From Pirellulales bacterium (GTDB lineage Bacteria; Planctomycetota; Planctomycetia; Pirellulales; JADZDJ01), in NCBI GenBank assembly GCA_035499655.1, contig DATJYL010000056.1:1-57739 (forward strand): a DNA stretch of 57,739 nt, written 5' to 3'. The stretch's first letter is position 1. The number at the start of each line of letters is the position of its first letter. The notes under the pieces are model-generated. The model searched no databases. It was not told the origin of the DNA and was given only the letters and a program-made list of their open reading frames with translations. The position numbers and the translations under genes were made by a program. Positions 52,695 to 57,739 of this stretch are shown here, in pieces.

Positions 52695-54029
52695 ATGAAA
52701 TGCAAGAACTTGGTGCATTGCATCGTCGTTTTGGCCATTTGCGCCAGTTGCATAGCTGAAATCGGTGTCGCTCAAGAAAATACCCCTGTGCAAAGATCAA
52801 ACCCAGCAACCATTCCGCGACGGCCCCAGCCACAACTTAACAGAATACTGTTTAGGCTCGTCCTTAAAGGCGAGTCCGCATTGAGTGGACCATATACCGT
52901 CGACGCGCTGAAAGCGCTGTTTATCCAACGGCCTGAACTGATTGTGGACACCATCAAGGAATTCTTTCCGGACCTTGGTAAACAAATAGAGGTCCGAGCA
53001 TTATCTGGTTTTGGATCCGACCAATGGGACGACGAAACCAGCGTGATTGTCTATGTTTCTCTCGCAAGCATAATATCAACTGACCGTCAGTATGCTGGTT
53101 ATGACTTGCAGGTTCGTGGCATCCCATTACCACACGACATTACTCCGCCAGAGGGCAGGCAGCTGAGAGAGAAAATCTCGCGCCGAATTATAGAAAAAGT
53201 AGCTGCGGCACTCCCGGATTTCAGCCGCGATTACATAGCCAAGCGATTAAGCGATAGTCAACAACAACTCGAACAACAGCTGACAAAGATAAGAGACCAA
53301 GAGAGCCGCGCCCAAAACGACGTAATCCGCAGTAGCGGCATGCCGTCTGAAAAATACAGCGAACAGTTAGCCGAAATCAGCCGCCAGCAAATTGCGGCCA
53401 AGCTTTCGCTGGTTGGCATGGATGCGCGGCAAAAAGCAATCGATAACGAAATGGCCAAAACACAAATCAAAATGCACGATTCGGCGGATTCGGACGACAC
53501 TCTCAAAAGTTTGGAACGGCTGCTGGAATTGCGAACCGAGCGGCTTGAAACCTTAAAAAAAATGCGCGATTCGGGCGTCGCGCCGACAGCCGACATGCAA
53601 GCGGCGGAAGCGGACGTTTTGAGCAGCAAAATCGAACTCGATAAAACCCGCTCCGCATTAAAACGGGCCAACGGCGGCGAGCAACTGGATGCCTGGAACA
53701 ACGAACTTAGCCGCTTGGCAATCGACCGGGCGGAAACCGAAGCCCGTTTGAAGTTTTTGGGGGATGTAAGCGCCGAAACTGAGCAGCAATTGCGTGCCCG
53801 CCGTGATGCCGAAAAACAGGCGGAAGAGGCTCAACCCAAATTGGCAGAGGCCGAGAAGCGAATCGAAGAACTCTCAAAGCAACTGGAGGAAGTCAAAAAA
53901 TCCCAAGAAAGCATCGAGCCGCTCCGCGTTTTGCTACCAGACGATACAGATGATACCGCAAAGTCGGCGACGGCCACCGAGGCCGATTCCGAGAAAACAG
54001 ATTCTAACGCTGCTAAAAATGCAAAATGA
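52695..54029 (+). CDS. Secreted coiled-coil protein of unknown function
   Basis: A 444-residue exported protein. ATG 52695 follows GAGGA, 14 bases after the previous stop. A signal peptide spans ~1-26 (LVHCIVVLAICASCIAEIGVAQ, shown without its first residues). Residues 45-155 form an unrecognised globular domain. From about 185 to 415 the protein is heptad-rich coiled coil (SDSQQQLEQQLTKIRDQES, TLKSLERLLELRTERLETLK, AEAEKRIEELSKQLEEVKKS). The C-terminus is acidic and Ala/Thr-rich. It appears co-transcribed with the sigma factor and its membrane partner. The internal Met-to-Gln-rich coil suggests a periplasmic scaffold, but the function is unknown. Confidence 0.75.
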   Translation: MKCKNLVHCIVVLAICASCIAEIGVAQENTPVQRSNPATIPRRPQPQLNRILFRLVLKGESALSGPYTVDALKALFIQRPELIVDTIKEFFPDLGKQIEVRALSGFGSDQWDDETSVIVYVSLASIISTDRQYAGYDLQVRGIPLPHDITPPEGRQLREKISRRIIEKVAAALPDFSRDYIAKRLSDSQQQLEQQLTKIRDQESRAQNDVIRSSGMPSEKYSEQLAEISRQQIAAKLSLVGMDARQKAIDNEMAKTQIKMHDSADSDDTLKSLERLLELRTERLETLKKMRDSGVAPTADMQAAEADVLSSKIELDKTRSALKRANGGEQLDAWNNELSRLAIDRAETEARLKFLGDVSAETEQQLRARRDAEKQAEEAQPKLAEAEKRIEELSKQLEEVKKSQESIEPLRVLLPDDTDDTAKSATATEADSEKTDSNAAKNAK

Positions 54030-54103
54030 CAACTCCCACTCTTCGTAGTTGGGCGTTAGAATAAGGCGGATTCAAAAGCTATCACACACGCCAGCACTCC
54101 GCC

Positions 54104-55045
54104 ATGAATCGATTTTCTATCTGCCGATCGCTCAGTTGCCGTTGGCAAATAGCCGCCGCAATTTTGTTATCGTTCGTCTTGTGTCATGCCCTTTCTGCAA
54201 ATGGCTTAGCCGATTTATCCGACGGCAAAACCAGAATTTGCATCATGAACGCCGACGGCAGCAACTTGCAATCGCTCGCACGGGTCGAACCATACACCCG
54301 TCACGAGCAGCCACGTTTCTCGCCCGATGGCAAACAAGTGGTATTCGGCGTGAGCTGGAAGACCGATGGAACTTACGACCCACGAGTTTTCAAAGTCGCC
54401 ACCGATGGCTCGGAACCGATCGACATGGGACCGGGCAAAACGCCATCCTGGTCGCCTGACGGCAAGCAAATTCTGTTTCGCATTCCACCCGATGCCGGTT
54501 TGGACATGACCGACGGCGTGTGGGTAATGAACGCCGACGGACAGGGCCGACAACACTTAATTCTCGGCTTTCAACCTTGTTTCTCCCCGGATGGCGGCCG
54601 GATAGTCTGCACCAGCAGCCACGAAGGCCAGGACAACATTTACATTTACGACGTGCTGGAAGCGACCAGCCGAAAGATTGATCCATTGCACCCCAAGATA
54701 ACCGGCTACCCAACCTGGTCGCCCGATGGCACAAAAATCTGCTTCATCGGGAAAAAAGATTCCGGTGAATTTGATTTAGTCGTTGCCGATGCCAGTGGTT
54801 CGCAACCCCTCAAAGTGCGCTTGACCAGTGCGGATCTTTCGCAATCTCCGTCATGGGGACCGGACGGAAAAATCCTTATCGGCATGCGCGTCTCCGATGG
54901 GCTGCATCGGCCATTCACGCTTGATCCGAAAACTCAGGACGATCCACAGGTATTGGAAAAATTGGACGATGATCAAGAATTTCGCGATGCCAGTTGGTCG
55001 GCCGACGGTAAAAAAATTGTCGTAGTCACCGGTCGTGAAAGATGA
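54104..55045 (+). CDS. Secreted TolB-like beta-propeller (PD40 repeats)
   Basis: A 313-residue exported protein. A signal peptide spans ~1-33 (core IAAAILLSFVLCHALSA). About six WD40-like PD40 blades are readable from the repeated [F/W]SPDG motif: PRFSPDGKQVVFG, PSWSPDGKQILFR, PCFSPDGGRIVCT, PTWSPDGTKICFI, PSWGPDGKILIG and ASWSADGKKIVVV. It resembles the propeller of TolB without the TolB N-terminal domain. It is likely periplasmic, binding other proteins. It is probably last in the operon started by the sigma factor, 74 bases after the coiled-coil gene. Confidence 0.85.
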   Translation: MNRFSICRSLSCRWQIAAAILLSFVLCHALSANGLADLSDGKTRICIMNADGSNLQSLARVEPYTRHEQPRFSPDGKQVVFGVSWKTDGTYDPRVFKVATDGSEPIDMGPGKTPSWSPDGKQILFRIPPDAGLDMTDGVWVMNADGQGRQHLILGFQPCFSPDGGRIVCTSSHEGQDNIYIYDVLEATSRKIDPLHPKITGYPTWSPDGTKICFIGKKDSGEFDLVVADASGSQPLKVRLTSADLSQSPSWGPDGKILIGMRVSDGLHRPFTLDPKTQDDPQVLEKLDDDQEFRDASWSADGKKIVVVTGRER

Positions 55046-55076
55046 ATAATTTAACAATGGAATACCTCGAAGAATC

Positions 55077-55913
55077 ATGGCCGAAACAACGCCGCAAGAC
55101 ATTTCCTTGGAACCGCTCGAGGGCTGGCATTGCAGCCATCTGTTTTACCGGTTCGACCGCGCACGGCTTGCGACCATGAGCCCGGCGCAAATTGCCAGCG
55201 GATGCGAGCAGGTCGCGGAACTGCTGAATCCGGCCGCTGCAAATGCTCCCGCCCGGTTGCAAACCAGCGTGGTCAGCGGACACAAGGCCGATTTCGGCCT
55301 GATGCTGCTCGACGCCGACCCGCTCAAAATCGGCGCCATTCATCATCGTCTGATGGCCAATCCGCTGGGTTCGGCAATTGTGCCTACCTATTCGTTCACC
55401 TCCATCACCGAAGTTTCCGAATACGTGCCCACGCTGGAACAGTATGGCCAGCGGCTGGTGGAAGAAGGGGAGCAGCTCGACAGTCCCAGCTACAAAGCCA
55501 AGCTCAAGGCGTACGAAAACCGCGAAGGCATGATGCGGAAGCAACGGTTAATGCCCGAGCTACCAGCGTGGCCCTCGACTTGCTTCTATCCGATGAACAA
55601 AAAACGGAAAGTCGGCGAAAATTGGTTTCTCCTTCCCTTCGCCGAACGTAGCCGGTTAATGGCCGAGCACGGCCGCACCGGCATGACCTTTGGCGGCAAA
55701 GTAACGCAGCTCATCACCACTTCGACCGGTTTCGACGATTGGGAGTGGGGCGTTACGCTCTGGGCCCGCAACCCACAATTTCTGAAAGAAATTGTCTACA
55801 CCATGCGCTTCGACGAAGCCAGCGCCCGCTACGCCGAGTTCGGGCCGTTCTACGTCAGCTACGTTATGACGCCGGCACAAATGTTGGAACATTGCCGGAT
55901 TGCGCAGAAATAG
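55077..55913 (+). CDS. hemQ: Coproheme decarboxylase HemQ (chlorite dismutase family)
   Basis: A 278-residue cytoplasmic enzyme that oxidatively decarboxylates iron-coproporphyrin III to heme b. The C-terminal half matches HemQ closely. YPMNKK carries the catalytic Tyr171 and Lys175, and LMAEHGRTG carries the proximal heme ligand His198. KVTQLITTSTGFDDWEWGVTL, IVYTMRFDEASARYAEFG follow. The position that is Ser in Listeria HemQ (EFGSF) is Pro257 here. The N-terminal ferredoxin-like half is more diverged. It identifies a coproporphyrin-dependent heme pathway. Its stop lies one base from the end of the convergent YdjY-like gene. Confidence 0.9.
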   Translation: MAETTPQDISLEPLEGWHCSHLFYRFDRARLATMSPAQIASGCEQVAELLNPAAANAPARLQTSVVSGHKADFGLMLLDADPLKIGAIHHRLMANPLGSAIVPTYSFTSITEVSEYVPTLEQYGQRLVEEGEQLDSPSYKAKLKAYENREGMMRKQRLMPELPAWPSTCFYPMNKKRKVGENWFLLPFAERSRLMAEHGRTGMTFGGKVTQLITTSTGFDDWEWGVTLWARNPQFLKEIVYTMRFDEASARYAEFGPFYVSYVMTPAQMLEHCRIAQK

Positions 55914-55914
55914 T

Positions 55915-56715
55915 TTATTTACTGGGAGCGTTATCCGCTCCATGGGCGGCACCAGCGCCGTTGAGAACCTTGTCAGCCCCGTCTGATTTTTTGTCCGCTC
56001 CCTTGTTTTCGATCCGCGGCATTAACACCAACAGCACTTTGGTTCCTTTCGGCGGAATGTTTTCGGTAAAGGCCTCGAACAGCAAATCGTCGTTGTCCGA
56101 AGTGCTTTCGATGGGCACGTCCAGCATGGCGTCTGGAAAGTTCGAAACGCAAATAAAATCGCCCGCCTCAGCCATGTAATACTGTTTTTTGGTAGCCTCA
56201 TCGGTATAAAAACCGCTGCCGGCAAACACCCATCCTTGCTCCATTGCTTTTTTGGTTTTCACGTCGCGCACCCAATCCTGGGCGCGATCCTTGTGTTGGT
56301 CTCCCTTATCGTCCGTCCAGTACGCCCAAATGTCGACGGGGGTTCCCGCCGGGGGCGCAAACTTGGGTTCGTACTTCACCGTCGTGCCAGGCACGGCCCC
56401 AACTTCCAACAGCGCCGCATGGACAACAAATGCTTTGGTGTTGACCGCCACGACCGATTCATGCTCCTTCGTCCCTTTGGTCACCGCGAACATTTCCAAC
56501 GGACCGCGCGTCAGGCAAATCTCGCCTTGCATGACAACCTGTCTGTTTTTGAAATCGATCCACACGTCGTAATTCGGCATCAGCCGCTTGAGCGTGGCGG
56601 TGGGATCAGCCGGATTTTTAGGTTCCTCCGCCCACAACTGGCTGGCAAATAAAATGATCGCGCCACAAACGCTCAGGACCCACGTGGCAACATTTCCAAG
56701 TTTACGAACCTGCAT
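55915..56715 (-). CDS. Secreted YdjY-domain-like protein
   Basis: A 266-residue exported protein. ATG 56715 has a strong AGGAGG upstream, which decides against the longer open frame. The signal peptide core is VATWVLSVCGAIILFA, with cleavage near LWAEE. VWIDFKNRQVVMQGEICLTRG, LEMFAVTKGTKEHESVVAVN and AFVVHAALLEVGA form the YdjY-like signature common in planctomycetes; the biochemical role is unknown. The C-terminal ~25 residues are Ala/Gly/Lys/Asp-rich. Confidence 0.85.
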   Translation of the reverse strand: MQVRKLGNVATWVLSVCGAIILFASQLWAEEPKNPADPTATLKRLMPNYDVWIDFKNRQVVMQGEICLTRGPLEMFAVTKGTKEHESVVAVNTKAFVVHAALLEVGAVPGTTVKYEPKFAPPAGTPVDIWAYWTDDKGDQHKDRAQDWVRDVKTKKAMEQGWVFAGSGFYTDEATKKQYYMAEAGDFICVSNFPDAMLDVPIESTSDNDDLLFEAFTENIPPKGTKVLLVLMPRIENKGADKKSDGADKVLNGAGAAHGADNAPSK

Positions 56716-56848
56716 GCTGGTCCTCCTATGCCGCATTGGTATCTTGCATTCGATGCGTGCCGACGGGCCGACAAACAATTTGCACGCTCCGATTACTTGC
56801 TAAGATAACGCCATCACACACAAGCAATCAATACGGCGAACGATCAAT

Positions 56849-57601
56849 ATGACGACGCAGCGGAAGTTAATCGAAAATCTTGCGGCGGTTCGCGGCCAAA
56901 TTGCCGAGGCGGCGCACCGCAGCGGCAGAACCCCGGACGAAATCACGCTGGTGGCCGTCACCAAATACGTGACCGCCGACATCGTGCAGCAGCTTGTGGC
57001 CGCAGGCTGCCACGATTTGGGCGAAAGCCGTCCGCAGGAACTGTGGGCCAAGGCCGAGGCAATTCAAAAATCTGCCGCCCTGCAACCGACGACCAACAAA
57101 CCCAATGCCGGTACGCAACCCATCCGCTGGCACTTGGTTGGGCACTTGCAACGCAATAAAGTTTCGCGCACCTTGCCGCTGGTATCGCTGATTCACTCGG
57201 CCGATAGCCTGCGGCTGCTCAATGCGATCAATCAAGCGGCCGCCGGTTCGAACCGCCGCATCCCCGTGCTGATCGAGATAAACATTTCCGGCGACGCCGC
57301 CAAACATGGTTTCCAACCCGACGAAATGGAACCGGCTCTGCCGAACATGACAGTCTTTTCGTCGCTGGAAATCCGTGGACTGATGGGCATCGCCAGCCGC
57401 GCAGGCGATCTTGCCCAAGCCCGCCGCGAGTTCGCCCGGCTGCGAGAGCTGCGCGATCAACTCCGGCGCGTCGCGCCCCCCAATCTCCAATTTCACGAGC
57501 TCTCGATGGGCATGAGCGGCGACTTCGAAGCAGCCATCGAGCAGGGCGCCACGTTGGTGCGGATTGGCGCGGCGCTGTTTCAGGGCGTCATTGAACAGTA
57601 A
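56849..57601 (+). CDS. YggS/PLPBP family pyridoxal-phosphate homeostasis protein
   Basis: A 250-residue cytoplasmic protein with the alanine-racemase-type TIM-barrel of the YggS family. The PLP lysine is K39 in LVAVTKYV. Other family marks are DLGESRPQELWAKAEAI, IRWHLVGHLQRNKV, SLIHSADSLRLLNAI, VLIEINISGDAAKHGF, and ELSMGMSGDFEAAIEQGATLVRIG. These proteins carry PLP and control B6 and amino-acid balance without a known catalytic activity. It lies 133 bases from the divergent YdjY-like gene. Confidence 0.94.
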   Translation: MTTQRKLIENLAAVRGQIAEAAHRSGRTPDEITLVAVTKYVTADIVQQLVAAGCHDLGESRPQELWAKAEAIQKSAALQPTTNKPNAGTQPIRWHLVGHLQRNKVSRTLPLVSLIHSADSLRLLNAINQAAAGSNRRIPVLIEINISGDAAKHGFQPDEMEPALPNMTVFSSLEIRGLMGIASRAGDLAQARREFARLRELRDQLRRVAPPNLQFHELSMGMSGDFEAAIEQGATLVRIGAALFQGVIEQ

Positions 57602-57703
57602 GAGCCACCGGACAAAACTAATCTTGCGTTGGTTGTTGAGTAGGGATCAATATGATGTCCTTTTGTGTTTCGGATCAAGTCGAATCACGGAGGGATGAAG
57701 GCC

Positions 57704-57739
57704 ATGGCAGGTAAATTATTACCAGACGAGTTGTGGGAC
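57704..57739 (+). CDS. Probable IS5-type transposase, first codons only
   Basis: The frame reads MAGKLLPDELWD before the window ends. This resembles the N-terminus of IS5-family transposases (..LPDELWxxIEPLLP). GGAGGG at 57689-57694 lies 9 bases upstream of the ATG. An earlier in-frame ATG at 57695 is too close to that site. The matching terminal inverted repeats cannot be tested because only one side is in view. Confidence 0.45.
   Translation, partial: MAGKLLPDELWD

Overview
The window is a gene-dense stretch of a planctomycete chromosome, most likely of the Pirellulales type. Four things point there. Large secreted proteins carry autotransporter-associated beta-strand repeats with PEP-CTERM tails. 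There are TIGR03067-like and YdjY-like secreted proteins. Long glycine-rich, serine-rich and EF-hand tracts occur in periplasmic proteins. Degenerate 'word-like' repeats fill many intergenic spaces. No rRNA, tRNA or CRISPR array was seen.

Layout. Positions 1-2900 hold the 5' end of a probable ThuA-domain protein (minus strand), a PAP2 phosphatase and a MORN/YwqK-repeat secreted protein. A strong bidirectional terminator (2937-2970) separates these from two minus-strand cell-surface genes: a 2202-residue beta-strand-repeat protein with a dockerin-like loop and PEP-CTERM tail (3028-9636), and a smaller relative (10311-11915).

Positions 12446-38381 form a type II secretion (T2SS) neighbourhood. 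It opens with a very large periplasmic protein made of repeated secretin N-type modules but no secretin barrel (12446-16567). A GT4 glycosyltransferase, a glycine-rich EF-hand protein (minus) and a small glycine-rich LTxxQ-type protein follow. Then comes a compact operon: gspE, gspF, gspG, gspH, gspI, gspJ, gspK, a GspL/PilM-PilN-like protein and a GspM/PilO-like protein with a GspC/PilP-like tail (21118-32213). A glycine-rich BON-domain protein comes next. On the opposite strand are a 1276-residue GspD secretin with extra periplasmic modules and, just downstream of it, a lipoprotein whose 3' end overlaps the BON gene antisense by 227 bp. No prepilin peptidase (gspO) is present.

Positions 38846-45293 carry a large secreted protein of unknown function, a divergent pair of glycosyltransferases (GT39 membrane enzyme and a GT2 polyprenyl-phosphate sugar synthase), a TIGR03067-like secreted protein and a receiver-only response regulator. 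Positions 45723-51262 carry the conserved prkA-yeaH-spoVR stress cluster plus a small unknown protein. An ECF sigma factor follows, translationally coupled to a membrane protein, then a coiled-coil secreted protein and a TolB-like propeller (51461-55045). The window ends with coproheme decarboxylase hemQ convergent with a YdjY-like protein, a YggS-family PLP protein, and the first codons of a probable IS5-type transposase.

The most notable material is the T2SS neighbourhood. The secretin is enlarged, a second protein repeats its ring-forming modules without a pore, and glycine- or serine-rich tracts recur in at least nine proteins of the locus. The locus could supply the export route for large extracellular proteins such as the two PEP-CTERM proteins beside it, but that link is inference from proximity.
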